Assembly: GCA_965116555.1 (NCBI GenBank)
Contig: OZ220698.1
Coordinates: forward strand, 1,116,001 to 1,180,000
Source of the DNA: DAOUJH01 sp965116555
GTDB lineage: Bacteria; Chloroflexota; Dehalococcoidia; Lucifugimonadales; QGNO01
Direction: 5' to 3'
DNA length: 64,000 nt
In this document: positions 1 through 7,485 of the stretch, piece after piece
Layout: each line of letters begins with the position of its first letter
How positions within the stretch are numbered: the stretch's first letter is position 1
The notes under the pieces: generated by a model
Told to the model about the DNA's origin: nothing
Database searches by the model: none
What the model saw: only the letters and a program-made list of their open reading frames with translations
Translations under genes and position numbers: made by a program

Positions 1-1
1 C

Positions 2-643
2 CACGGCCTCACCCCCATGGAAGGCCTCTACTCCGCCGGCGAAAACGCCTGCGTCACCATCAACGGCGCGAACCGGCTCGGCTCCAACTCCCTTACCGAA
101 TGCCTCGTATTCGGCGCAAGGGCCGGAGCCGCCGCCGCCACCTACGCGCTGGAGACCGACCACTCCGACGCCGACCTCTCCCCAGCCGCCGAGCGCGACG
201 AACAGCGCATCCGCGATCACTTCCTCAGCGGCAACAGAGGCACGGAGAAGGTCGCCAACCTCCGCCGCGAGCTGCAGGACTCCATGGAGCAAGGCGCGGA
301 GGTCTTCCGCACCAAGGAGGGCTTGCAGCAGTCCATGTCTGACATCGCCGACCTCCGTGAGCGCATCCAAAATCTCGACGTCCAGGACACCAGCGGCGTC
401 TACAACGTGGAGCTCATCGGCGCGCTGGAGCTTGATTTCATGCTGGACGTGGCCCAGACCATCGTCCACTCCGCCTACGCCCGGCAGGAGTCACGAGGCG
501 CTCACGTCCGCCGCGACTACCCTGACCGAAACGACAAAGAGTGGCTCGTCCACCAGTTGGCGCATCACACCGCAGACGGCCCCAAATTGGAGAACATCCC
601 TGTTACCATTACCAACTGGCAGCCTCAGGAGCGCAAGTACTAG
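2..643 (+). CDS. frdA: Fumarate reductase / succinate dehydrogenase flavoprotein subunit, C-terminal part
   Basis: Only the 3' part is in the window; the reading frame is already open at base 2 and the start lies upstream. The visible protein begins with the conserved C-terminal segment of the FAD domain (GLYSAGEN followed by NGANRLGSNSL and FGARAG), which contacts FAD in FrdA/SdhA. The rest is the helical C-terminal domain. The enzyme interconverts fumarate and succinate at the inner face of the membrane and passes electrons to FrdB. The stop is 26 bases before frdB, so the two are almost certainly cotranscribed. The assignment rests on the motif and on the following frdB, frdC and frdD genes. 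Confidence 0.93.
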   Translation, partial: HGLTPMEGLYSAGENACVTINGANRLGSNSLTECLVFGARAGAAAATYALETDHSDADLSPAAERDEQRIRDHFLSGNRGTEKVANLRRELQDSMEQGAEVFRTKEGLQQSMSDIADLRERIQNLDVQDTSGVYNVELIGALELDFMLDVAQTIVHSAYARQESRGAHVRRDYPDRNDKEWLVHQLAHHTADGPKLENIPVTITNWQPQERKY

Positions 644-669
644 GATTAGCTGATACCCGGGAGCAAACC

Positions 670-1416
670 ATGGCACAGCGGCAACTCACAGTGAACGTAG
701 AGCGATACCACCCCGAACAGGGCGCCGCCGTCTATTTCGACTCCTACCAGGTCCCCGCCCGCGACGGCATGATGGTCCTCGACGCACTCAACTACATCCG
801 CGACGACCTCGACCCCACCCTTGCCTTCCGCTGGTCATGCCGCATGGGCATCTGCGGAAGCTGCGGCATGACCGTCGACGACCGCCCACGCCTCACCTGC
901 CAGGACAACCTGGCAGGCTACGGCAACGAGATCACCGTCGCACCCCTCGACGGCTTCCCCGTCATCCGTGACCTCGTCGTAGACATCGACGACTTCATGC
1001 AGAACAAGCTCCCCTCCGTCAAGCCCTGGCTCATCCGCAAGGACACCAAGCCCCTCGCTGAAGGCGAGTACCTCCAGACGCCCAAGCAGATGGCCCCCTA
1101 CGCCCAAAACTCCTCCTGCATCAACTGCATGCTCTGCTATGCCGCCTGCCCCGTCTACAACCTGGAGCCGCACTTCACCGGCCCCGCCGCCATCGCCCTG
1201 GCCCAGCGCTACAACCTCGACTCCCGCGACCAGGGCGCAGCCGAGCGCTACGCCATCCTTGCCCAGCCCGAAGGCGTCTGGGACTGCACCTTCATCGGTG
1301 AATGCTCCGTCGCCTGCCCCAAGGGCGTCTTCCCCGCCGAGGCCATCCAGCGCGCCAAGCCGCAAAGCGCCCAGAGCTGGGCCAAGTCCATCCTCATGCC
1401 CTGGAGCTCCCGATGA
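670..1416 (+). CDS. frdB: Fumarate reductase iron-sulfur subunit
   Basis: This 248-residue protein carries the electron wires between FrdA and the membrane anchors. Cys57, Cys62, Cys65 and Cys77 form the plant-type [2Fe-2S] site. Cys150, Cys153, Cys156 and Cys160 plus Cys206, Cys212 and Cys216 provide the ligands for the [4Fe-4S] and [3Fe-4S] clusters. The ATG at 670 is chosen because it gives the normal family length and begins right before the beta-grasp domain; the frame is open further upstream into frdA. The stop overlaps the frdC start (ATG at 1413). Codons end strongly in C, as in the neighbouring genes. Confidence 0.95.
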   Translation: MAQRQLTVNVERYHPEQGAAVYFDSYQVPARDGMMVLDALNYIRDDLDPTLAFRWSCRMGICGSCGMTVDDRPRLTCQDNLAGYGNEITVAPLDGFPVIRDLVVDIDDFMQNKLPSVKPWLIRKDTKPLAEGEYLQTPKQMAPYAQNSSCINCMLCYAACPVYNLEPHFTGPAAIALAQRYNLDSRDQGAAERYAILAQPEGVWDCTFIGECSVACPKGVFPAEAIQRAKPQSAQSWAKSILMPWSSR

Positions 1417-1811
1417 ACGCCGCCGGCAGCCGGTACAAGCGACCCATGACTCGCACCTGGTGGCTGCGAAACCCGCGCTACACCCTTTTCATGGTCCGCG
1501 AGCTTACCGCCATCCTCATTCTGGCCTTTGTCATCCTCTACCTGGCGCAGCTTGTCCGGCTTGGTTCCGGCCAGGCCTCCTACGATGCGTTCCTGGAACT
1601 CATGGAATCGCCCCTTTGGATAGCCCTTCACCTCATCTTCCTTCTCGGCGCGATCCTCCACTCCGTAACCTGGGTCCTCATGCTTGTGCCCAGGGCCATG
1701 CCAGAGTTCGTCTTGGGCATCCGTGTCCCGCAGGTCGCCATAGCCGCCGGCGGATTGGCCGCCTGGATCGTCGTCTCCGTCATCATCGTTCTAGCCTTCC
1801 GAGGCTTGTAG
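1413..1811 (+). CDS. frdC: Fumarate reductase membrane anchor subunit C
   Basis: This 132-residue membrane protein has three predicted hydrophobic helices and the FrdC N-terminal signature (RPMTRTWW, then FMVRELTA), close to the E. coli FrdC pattern. With FrdD it anchors FrdAB and forms the quinone pocket. The start ATG at 1413 overlaps the frdB stop by four bases; the frame is open upstream, but the upstream part is only a shadow of frdB. The presence of separate C and D anchors without obvious haem-ligand histidines suggests an E. coli-type (type D) complex, an inference from family knowledge. Confidence 0.9.
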   Translation: MNAAGSRYKRPMTRTWWLRNPRYTLFMVRELTAILILAFVILYLAQLVRLGSGQASYDAFLELMESPLWIALHLIFLLGAILHSVTWVLMLVPRAMPEFVLGIRVPQVAIAAGGLAAWIVVSVIIVLAFRGL

Positions 1812-1826
1812 TGGTGGGAATAATCT

Positions 1827-2171
1827 ATGCATAAACTGGAACCTATGTGGTGGGCGCTCTTCAGCGTCGGCGGCACCATCGCCGCCTTCGCACTGCCCGC
1901 CCTTATCTTCGTCAACAACGTCGCCGGCCCCCTCGGATGGCTGCCCGACGCCATAGCCTACGACAACGTCCTCTCCCTGTTTAGCAATCCCATCTCCAAG
2001 CTGCTCCTCATCGCCCTGCTGACCACCACCCTCTTCCACGTCGCCCATCGCATCGCCACCCTCCCCGCCGACTTCAAACTCCCCGTACCCAAGACCCTCG
2101 CCTCCGCCGTCAGCCACCTCAGCGCACTCGCCCTCTCCGTCCTCACCATCATCCTCGTCCTCCCCCTATAA
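1827..2171 (+). CDS. frdD: Fumarate reductase membrane anchor subunit D
   Basis: This is a 114-residue membrane protein, close to the usual 115-119 residues of FrdD, with three hydrophobic helices. The N-terminus (EPMWWALFSVGGTIAAFALP) matches the FrdD pattern, and the middle has a histidine-containing HVAHRIATLP segment similar to the HRMHH region of E. coli FrdD. It lies 15 bases after frdC and is preceded by a purine-rich GGTGGGA ribosome site. It is the last gene of the frd operon; the intergenic palindrome and repeats that follow may end the transcript. Confidence 0.88.
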   Translation: MHKLEPMWWALFSVGGTIAAFALPALIFVNNVAGPLGWLPDAIAYDNVLSLFSNPISKLLLIALLTTTLFHVAHRIATLPADFKLPVPKTLASAVSHLSALALSVLTIILVLPL

Positions 2172-2330
2172 CCCCCCTACCCTGCATTTGTAGGGGCGGT
2201 TCGCGAACCGCCCTCCTCTACCGTCATTGCGAGCGCAGCGTGGTAATCTGGCGGCGCGGGGCAGAGCCAACCCTCTTGCCCTCTTGCCCGTCTGCCCTCT
2301 TGCCCGTCCTTCTGATAACATACCCGCACA
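2172..2330. repeat. Intergenic repeats after frdD: 20-base palindrome, CGTCATTGCGAGCG unit and CCCTCTTGCC run
   Basis: This spacer has three elements. At 2194-2213 is a perfect 20-base palindrome centred on CGCG, within a GTAGGGGCGGTTCGCGAACC-type sequence. At 2221-2255 is a unit starting CGTCATTGCGAGCGCAGCG, found again at 3061-3095 with few changes. At 2270-2310 a CCCTCTTGCC motif is repeated imperfectly three times. The palindrome can form a long hairpin and may end the frd transcript. No gene is seen here. Confidence 0.75.
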
Positions 2331-3032
2331 ATGACAAACCTCATGCGCTTAACCGAAAAGCAGCTCGGCGGCTGGTCCCTGCTCCTTGGCACCGCCGCAG
2401 TCGCCGTCGGCTACGCCCTCTCCCCGGGCCGAGGCGTCATCGACACCGTGCCCAGCACCGAACTCAATGAGCTCACCCAGGCCATGGCCCGCAACGAGAT
2501 TCTGTCCTACACCGTCCCCATCGTCATCATCTGCGGCGCTCTCCTCATGCTCAACGGCCTCCTTACCCTGCGACGATACGCAGGCCCCGTGCCCAGGCTC
2601 GGCCTTATGGCCATGGCCCTAGCCCTCGTCCTCCAGATGGTCATGCGAGGCCTCGACTACATGATCACCGGCATGGGAGTGGCCGCCCTGGAGACCAGCG
2701 ACACCGTGAAATCGCAGAAATGGCTCCAATCCGCGCTGCAGATGCTGCGGATGGCATGGGGATTGCACTTCACCTCCGGCGTCGCCGGCTACGTCGGACT
2801 CGCCGTCATGGCGCTTGGCCTCGCCTTCCGGCCTGAGCCCGTGCGACTACCCCCCGTCCTGAACGGCATCGTCGCCCTCCTCTCCGTAGCCTCGCTGGTC
2901 GTCTTCATCACCGCATGGCACTCCAACCGGTTGGAGCTGGCCTTCGCACCCGTCTTTGCCGCAATGTCCGTATCCGGATTCGTCTACATGGTCCTACTCG
3001 GCTGGGGCTTGACATCATCCAAAGACACCTAG
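2331..3032 (+). CDS. Multi-pass membrane protein of unknown function
   Basis: This 233-residue protein is not a family I recognise. It has about six hydrophobic helices (approximate residues 12-30, 58-78, 90-108, 150-168, 180-197 and 205-225), no signal peptide and no obvious cofactor motif. An acidic and polar stretch near residues 35-55 lies between the first two helices. An in-frame ATG at 2343 is an alternative start. It shares the strong C-ending codon preference of the frd genes and is oriented like them, but repeats separate it from frdD, so membership of that operon is doubtful. Confidence 0.7.
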   Translation: MTNLMRLTEKQLGGWSLLLGTAAVAVGYALSPGRGVIDTVPSTELNELTQAMARNEILSYTVPIVIICGALLMLNGLLTLRRYAGPVPRLGLMAMALALVLQMVMRGLDYMITGMGVAALETSDTVKSQKWLQSALQMLRMAWGLHFTSGVAGYVGLAVMALGLAFRPEPVRLPPVLNGIVALLSVASLVVFITAWHSNRLELAFAPVFAAMSVSGFVYMVLLGWGLTSSKDT

Positions 3033-3590
3033 CCCACCCACACCCCGCTCACTCCCTCTTCCGTCATTGCGAGCGTAGCGTAGCAATCTGGTGGCGGCGC
3101 GGGGCGAGTAACCCTGAGCGCAGCCGAAGGGTCATTGCAAAACCTCTCCCCCCTTGACGGGGGAAGATTGAGATGGGGGTGAACCGTCTTTCCCACAAAC
3201 CACCGTCGTTCCCGCGCCCCCTTCCGTCGTTCCCGTGCAGACGGGAACCTAGGGGTGGCGGATGGGAGTACCCTGAGCGTAGCCGAAGGGTCATGCTGAG
3301 GAGTCGGTTGCACAACGCCCTGACTAGAACCACCCCCGCCGACGAAGCATCCCCCACCCCGCTCATCCTGAGCTTAGAGTTTATCCTGAGCACCGCCGAA
3401 GGGAAGGACAATGAGCGGGCACCCAGGGGCGGCGGATGGGAGTTTACCCTGAGCGTAGCCGAAGGGTCATAGCAAAACCTCTTCCCCCTTGACGGGGGAA
3501 GATTGAGATGGGGGTGAACCCTGCCCTCTAACCCACCCCCACCAAAACCGACTCCATAACCCGACAAAAGGGTCCTCTCACCCCGCCAAA
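3033..3590. repeat. Mosaic of dispersed intergenic repeats
   Basis: About 560 bases without a convincing gene. A composite unit of about 76 bases occurs twice in direct orientation at 3109-3184 and 3445-3520. It joins a CCCTGAGCGNAGCCGAAGGG block, an AAAACCTCT link, a hairpin with arms CTTCCCCC and GGGGGAAG, and a GATTGAGATGGGGGTGAA tail. A further CCCTGAGCG block lies at 3270-3292 and a diverged one at 3368-3402. A CGTTCCCG...CGGGAAC block lies at 3219-3250, and a CGTCATTGCGAGCG unit at 3061-3095. Open frames crossing the region encode only repeat sequence. Confidence 0.85.
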
Positions 3591-3624
3591 GGTCCGATAC
3601 AATCCCGGAAACTTGTATCGGACC
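3591..3624 (+). promoter_or_regulatory. Perfect 12-bp inverted repeat before the methyltransferase start, with GGNCC sites in both arms
   Basis: The arms GGTCCGATACAA (3591-3602) and TTGTATCGGACC (3613-3624) are perfect reverse complements around a 10-base loop, and end four bases before the ATG at 3629. The left arm begins with GGTCC and the right arm ends with GGACC, both matching GGNCC. A third GGTCC is at 3571-3575. GGNCC is the target known for the TdeIII/MjaII family to which the downstream nuclease appears to belong. The element could be an operator bound or methylated by the enzyme itself, or an RNA hairpin that hides the start. Function is inferred. Confidence 0.6.
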
Positions 3625-3628
3625 TTCC

Positions 3629-4819
3629 ATGGCAACCATATACAAAGTCGACCAATTCAAACTGCTGCCCTTCACTGATTTTGCCTCGGTAGACCCACAA
3701 ACCCGAGTTGAAGACCTTAACCTGAATTGGAAAGAGCGCGACCTTCCTGAGAAAGAAAGAACCAAGCACGTCCACCGCCTACACCCCTACTTGGGCAAAT
3801 TCGTTCCCCAGCTCGTTGAGATTTTCCTCCGCAAGTATCAGCCACAGATGGTTGTAGATCCCTTCTGTGGATCAGGCACAACGCTTGTAGAGGCCCTATC
3901 ACTTGGCATCGACAGTTTTGGCGCTGATATCTCTGAGTTCAATTGCCTGCTTAGCGGTGTAAAGACAGCGGAATATGATCTTGACCAGCTCGAAACTGAG
4001 ATCAAAGGCATCCTTGAGGAATCCACCAGGCATATACCGGAACAAGACCGGCTCCGTCTCTTTGAACGCCAAATGCCTTACTTTGAAAACAGCTATCTGC
4101 AAGACTGGTTTGCCTCCCAAGCACTGTTTGAGTTGCTTGCTTATCGCGACCGGATATCCAACTACACGAATCAGGATGTCCTAAAGATAATACTTTCACG
4201 CGCCGCTCGCTCAGCTCGCCAAAATACTCACTTTGACCTTGATTTCCCTAAAGTTCCCCAAAAGGAGCCGTATTACTGTTACAAGCACAGCCGTATGTGC
4301 AAACCTACGCAGTCGGCTAAGCAATTCCTTGTCAGATACAGCAACGATACCATCAAGCGGATACGACAGTTCGCTGACGTCCGAAAGTCCGCAAGTGTTG
4401 ATGTGACCCGCGGTGACTCACGGTACATAGATTTCCCAGAGTGCGATCTAGTTTTGACTTCGCCACCATACGTCGGCCTTATTGATTATCACCAGCAACA
4501 TCGCTATGCGTATGAACTATTGGGTTTGGAGATGAACGTCGAAGATGAGATTGGCTCAGCGGCTCTAGGCAGTTCACGAAGAGCACAACAAGCGTATCTT
4601 GATCAGATCGGCGAAGTCTTTGCCAATGTTAAAAGGTCCCTTACCAGGAACGCTCGCTTGGTTGTTATCGTGCATGACCGGAAGAATCTGTATCCACAAC
4701 TAGCAGAACGCCTTGGCTTCAAAGTTGAGGCCGAGATACACAGGCACGTGGACCGGCGTACCGGTCGTCGTGCCAGCGACTTCTTTGAAAGCGTTTTTGT
4801 CTGGAAGCCTAACCGATGA
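3629..4819 (+). CDS. Type II DNA amino-methyltransferase (probably N4-cytosine)
   Basis: This 396-residue protein has the SAM-binding motif I at residues 77-85 (DPFCGSGTT) and the catalytic motif IV at residues 277-281 (TSPPY). SPPY is the form usual for N4-cytosine methyltransferases. Motif I comes before motif IV, with about 190 residues between, so the order differs from the classic beta class. It should protect host DNA from the nuclease encoded immediately downstream, with which it overlaps by four bases (ATGA). The gene is clearly richer in A+T and less biased to C-ending codons than its neighbours, a sign of transfer. The start ATG lies four bases after a perfect inverted repeat; no strong ribosome site is seen. 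Confidence 0.85.
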   Translation: MATIYKVDQFKLLPFTDFASVDPQTRVEDLNLNWKERDLPEKERTKHVHRLHPYLGKFVPQLVEIFLRKYQPQMVVDPFCGSGTTLVEALSLGIDSFGADISEFNCLLSGVKTAEYDLDQLETEIKGILEESTRHIPEQDRLRLFERQMPYFENSYLQDWFASQALFELLAYRDRISNYTNQDVLKIILSRAARSARQNTHFDLDFPKVPQKEPYYCYKHSRMCKPTQSAKQFLVRYSNDTIKRIRQFADVRKSASVDVTRGDSRYIDFPECDLVLTSPPYVGLIDYHQQHRYAYELLGLEMNVEDEIGSAALGSSRRAQQAYLDQIGEVFANVKRSLTRNARLVVIVHDRKNLYPQLAERLGFKVEAEIHRHVDRRTGRRASDFFESVFVWKPNR

Positions 4820-5586
4820 AACCAACCACTCGGAATGAAGTATCTAAAATTCTGCGCGACTTTGCTGTTGGGCAACTACCAAAGCTTACCAAGTGGACAA
4901 TAGCTGAGTTGCGAATGGCGTACCCATTCCACAGGTTGTTCTTTCCAGACGAGGCCGTCTTGGCAGCTAGAGTAGAAAGAAGCGTTGTGACAATAATGGG
5001 CAACTCCCTATACCCATCACTAGCCAGGGCTGTAGCCCTTGATCGCTTCAATAGCGTCTACGTCGAACACTTGATTGAGGGCAATGTAAATGATGCTGCT
5101 TGCAACATGATAGAGCAGATCGTTACAGAATTAAGGACTCCTCCCCGCAGAAGAACAGTTGAACGAAAGCCTATCCACGAACAAGAGGTTAAGGAAATCC
5201 TAGATTCGCGTGGTGGAGGTAGTAGCTTGAGAGCCGTAACGGCTGATCTGTACATAGAAGATTTTACAGACGGCCCGTTGTTTATTGAACTCAAGAGCCC
5301 ATTGCCCAATTTGGATGTTGCTGCCGAATCCAAGAGAAAAATCCTTTACTACCTTGCAATTAAGGAACGATCGGGTGTTGCAGACGCGAAGGCTTACTTA
5401 GGCCTCACTTACAATCCATTCATTACTAGAAAGAATTACGGTCACAGCTACACAAAGCAAATCATGGACATGGACAATCAAGTACTGATTGGTCAAGAAC
5501 TATGGGATTACATTGGCGGTCCAGGAACGTATAACGAAATCTTGAACGCCATTGATGATGTACGACAGTCAATTCAGCTCCCCTAA
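4816..5586 (+). CDS. TdeIII-like type II restriction endonuclease
   Basis: This 256-residue protein resembles the TdeIII family of type II endonucleases: an ARVERSVVTIMG segment at residues 51-62 and a PD-(D/E)xK-type core made by Asp144 (VTADLYIED), Glu158 and Lys160 (FIELKS). The family cuts GGNCC; that specificity is carried over from family knowledge and is not read from this sequence. The start overlaps the methyltransferase stop (ATGA), so the two are translationally coupled, with protection made first. Base composition is AT-rich like its partner. The PD-(D/E)xK site is clear; the exact family is less certain. Confidence 0.72.
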   Translation: MKPTTRNEVSKILRDFAVGQLPKLTKWTIAELRMAYPFHRLFFPDEAVLAARVERSVVTIMGNSLYPSLARAVALDRFNSVYVEHLIEGNVNDAACNMIEQIVTELRTPPRRRTVERKPIHEQEVKEILDSRGGGSSLRAVTADLYIEDFTDGPLFIELKSPLPNLDVAAESKRKILYYLAIKERSGVADAKAYLGLTYNPFITRKNYGHSYTKQIMDMDNQVLIGQELWDYIGGPGTYNEILNAIDDVRQSIQLP

Positions 5587-6104
5587 CCCCTGCCACTTGC
5601 AAATCTGGGGAATTATCCCTTTATGTACCAAAGCAACCGAATCAACTATGTGTGGGTACTCACCCTATTAAGCCTTCGACCTTGACCACGTAAGCAAACT
5701 TGGCAAGTGAACGCAAGCCGCCCAATTGTGTTCTCCACGTCCTCACGAGACGCAGCAAGGTACAAGTGTTCATCGTCCCAATTGTCCCTTACCAAGTAAC
5801 AGCTTGGGGCGTGAATCATCACATTTATGTTGTGTTGTGGGTTGCGTGCCTACCAGTTGTTAACTGCTACTGTCATTTTGATTCTAGTCAGGAGGTTTAC
5901 CAGTGGTACACATCTTTTTTTGGAAACTTACCTCTGCTAGCTCTCCTAGTGAAGTAAGCGTCCACTCAATCGTTACAACTCCTTTCTTCTAGCTTCTGGA
6001 CTAACATAAATCCTCCGTTATATTTACGTTGTACGTGACAAATCTAAGTTGATTGCTGTGGTATGCTGAGTACATATTCTCTCCTTATTAGGGGGTCGGT
6101 TGTA
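5587..6104. other. Gene-poor AT-rich spacer after the R-M genes
   Basis: I see no convincing gene here. One open frame (5700-5957, TTG start) has no ribosome site, an implausible composition and no recognisable domain. A 13-base sequence GGGGAATTATCCC at 5607-5619 is repeated in perfect inverted orientation at 6397-6409, so the two copies bracket this spacer and the small gene that follows. The base composition stays AT-rich, unlike the core genome on either side. Confidence 0.5.
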
Positions 6105-6377
6105 ATGGATATAAGAGACATTGAAGTGCGGCTAAGCGAGTTAGAAACAGACTTACCTGAGTCTGAGGGTATGCTACTTGAAGCCATTCACAATCAGCAT
6201 AAAGAGTGCAACCGAAGGATAGCATCCTTAGAAGAAAGACTTAACTCCCTAGAAAGGGAAGCTAGAGCCAAACAGATACAAGAAGCACTAGCCAAAGCAA
6301 GGCGACCCTTTCTCCATCAGCCTCTTCTTCCTAGCTTCGAACCACTACCGCGTCCGCGTTGGCCTTGGGAACGTTAG
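6105..6377 (+). CDS. Small coiled-coil protein of unknown function
   Basis: This 90-residue protein is charged and helical. Residues 1-65 show heptad-like leucines and glutamates (IEVRLSELETDL, then RIASLEERLNSLEREARAK), predicting a coiled coil. The C-terminus is rich in proline, arginine and tryptophan (RPRWPWER). The ATG at 6105 is preferred because GGGGG stands about 13 bases upstream; an in-frame ATG at 6063 would add 14 unlikely residues. I do not recognise the family. It lies between the R-M genes and the DUF433 gene, inside a pair of 13-base inverted repeats. Confidence 0.5.
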   Translation: MDIRDIEVRLSELETDLPESEGMLLEAIHNQHKECNRRIASLEERLNSLEREARAKQIQEALAKARRPFLHQPLLPSFEPLPRPRWPWER

Positions 6378-6396
6378 AAAAGTCTTGGCACACAAC

Positions 6397-6452
6397 GGGA
6401 TAATTCCCCTTCAAAAGGTAGAGAGCTACTTAAGGAACTTGCCGGCAAGTTC
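6397..6452. repeat. Inverted-repeat copy and an 18-base perfect palindrome
   Basis: GGGATAATTCCCC at 6397-6409 is the reverse complement of 5607-5619. At 6435-6452 the sequence GAACTTGCCGGCAAGTTC is a perfect 18-base palindrome. It is followed by a run of eight C rather than T, so it does not look like a standard terminator and could be an operator upstream of the DUF433 gene at 6507. Confidence 0.55.
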
Positions 6453-6506
6453 TACCCCCCCCACCTCTTTCAGTGTGTTTGAGTTAATCGAATTCGCATA
6501 GCACCC

Positions 6507-6698
6507 ATGGAACAACCGCGCATCACAATTGACCCCAATATTCATTTCGGCAAGCCGTGTGTCAAAGGCACGCGTATCCCCGTCTATGCCGTACTGGAGT
6601 TGCTGGAAGACGGTGCCGCCTTTGACGACATCTTGCGTGACTACTACCCGGACATTACCCGTGATGACCTGGAGGCTTGTATCAGAGCAATCCTCTGA
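6507..6698 (+). CDS. DUF433 domain protein (antitoxin-like)
   Basis: This 63-residue protein is essentially a complete DUF433 domain: the ITIDPNIHFGKPCVKGTRIP signature at residues 6-25 is followed by the helix-turn-helix-like part (VLELLEDGAAFDDILRDYYP). DUF433 proteins often pair with PIN-like DUF5615 toxins and are thought to act as DNA-binding antitoxins. No DUF5615 gene is next to it here. Its 3' end instead overlaps the 3' end of a PaREP1-family gene on the other strand by 17 bases. The role is inferred. Confidence 0.85.
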   Translation: MEQPRITIDPNIHFGKPCVKGTRIPVYAVLELLEDGAAFDDILRDYYPDITRDDLEACIRAIL

Positions 6699-7038
6699 GC
6701 TTGTCGACTAACGTGCGGACATCTTGCAAATGGATGCCGATTAAACGGGCGTCAAGATCTCCTTCGTAAAAGGACACGTGGAGTGATCGAGCAGCGCCGA
6801 AGCAGCTCGCAATCTGAGTGTCATTGGTTTCCTCGGTAAGTCGCGAGGCCGCCTCTCCAAGATGCCAGTGAGCGCGATGCTCCCAGCCCCGCGAGTGCGC
6901 AACGGCCTTGATTGCCTGGGCAGCCGCCCCCCAACCCTTTTCAGCAGCTTGGCGGAGATCGCCTCTTGCCAGTTCTTCCGTTGCTTGTCTGAGGAAGACG
7001 TCGGCTTGCTCGGTATAGCGTTCTGTCCCGGTTGTCAT
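6682..7038 (-). CDS. PaREP1-family (HEPN-like) protein
   Basis: This protein of 118 residues matches the PaREP1/PaREP8 pattern: an N-terminal helix with RQATEELARGDLRQAAEKGWGAAAQAIKA and a later SFYEGDL motif (each seen in part between residues 15 and 95). PaREP1 proteins are helical and related to the HEPN fold, whose members include RNases and nucleotide-binding partners. No clear RxxxxH RNase motif is certain here. The ATG at 7038 is chosen because it opens directly on the domain; the frame continues upstream to 7107. The gene converges on DUF433 with a 17-base overlap of the coding ends. Confidence 0.8.
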   Translation of the reverse strand: MTTGTERYTEQADVFLRQATEELARGDLRQAAEKGWGAAAQAIKAVAHSRGWEHRAHWHLGEAASRLTEETNDTQIASCFGAARSLHVSFYEGDLDARLIGIHLQDVRTLVDKLRGLL

Positions 7039-7485
7039 AGTGAGTAGATTATACCACGTAGACCGGGGCGGAGACAGGAACCCCCCTGCCACCTCCCCCT
7101 TCCCCATCGCCCGCCGTTCTTGCTATCCTTGCCTCACCATGACAACCGCCAGCAATCACACCACCGCCCCCGGAGTTTACCCTGAGCCTAGCCGAAGGGT
7201 CGTTCCCACGCTACTCCCACCGTCGTTCCCGCGTAGGCGGGAACCCAGGAGCGGGGCAAAACCCTACCAGTTCAAAACAACAAAACGGATTTGTTTCCCA
7301 TATTTTAATGAAAATACCTCGTTTTTGTGCCTAGCAACTTTACATAACCCTGAAAACGATTCCCTTCTCAGGCACGACACAACTCCGCCGTTGCACACTT
7401 TCTCATGCCTAACATGTCATTTTTGGACATACCAAAATCGACTTATGTCAAGTTGCTCAACCATCACCCAAAGGAGCCAACCGGC
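7039..7485. repeat. Repeat-rich spacer before sbcD
   Basis: This 447-base stretch has no convincing gene. At 7175-7202 is a CCCTGAGCCTAGCCGAAGGG block and at 7211-7258 a CGTTCCCGCGTAGGCGGGAAC block, members of the families seen at 3.0-3.5 kb. From about 7275 to 7470 is a diverged copy, in opposite orientation, of the sequence at about 21868-22085. Shared landmarks are GATTCCC, TTCTCAGGCAC, ACACAACTCC-like and CTCAACC-ATCACCC segments in the same order. An open frame running in from 7405 reads repeat sequence and is not part of sbcD. Confidence 0.7.

Noticed and set aside
3033..3590. Possible CRISPR array
   Set aside because: Repeats are unevenly spaced, of several kinds, found elsewhere singly, and no cas gene is present.
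3064..3765. Open frames across the repeat nest on both strands
   Set aside because: They translate the dispersed repeats and run antisense into the methyltransferase gene.
5700..5957. 85-residue open frame after the nuclease gene
   Set aside because: TTG start without a ribosome site, no domain, unlikely composition.
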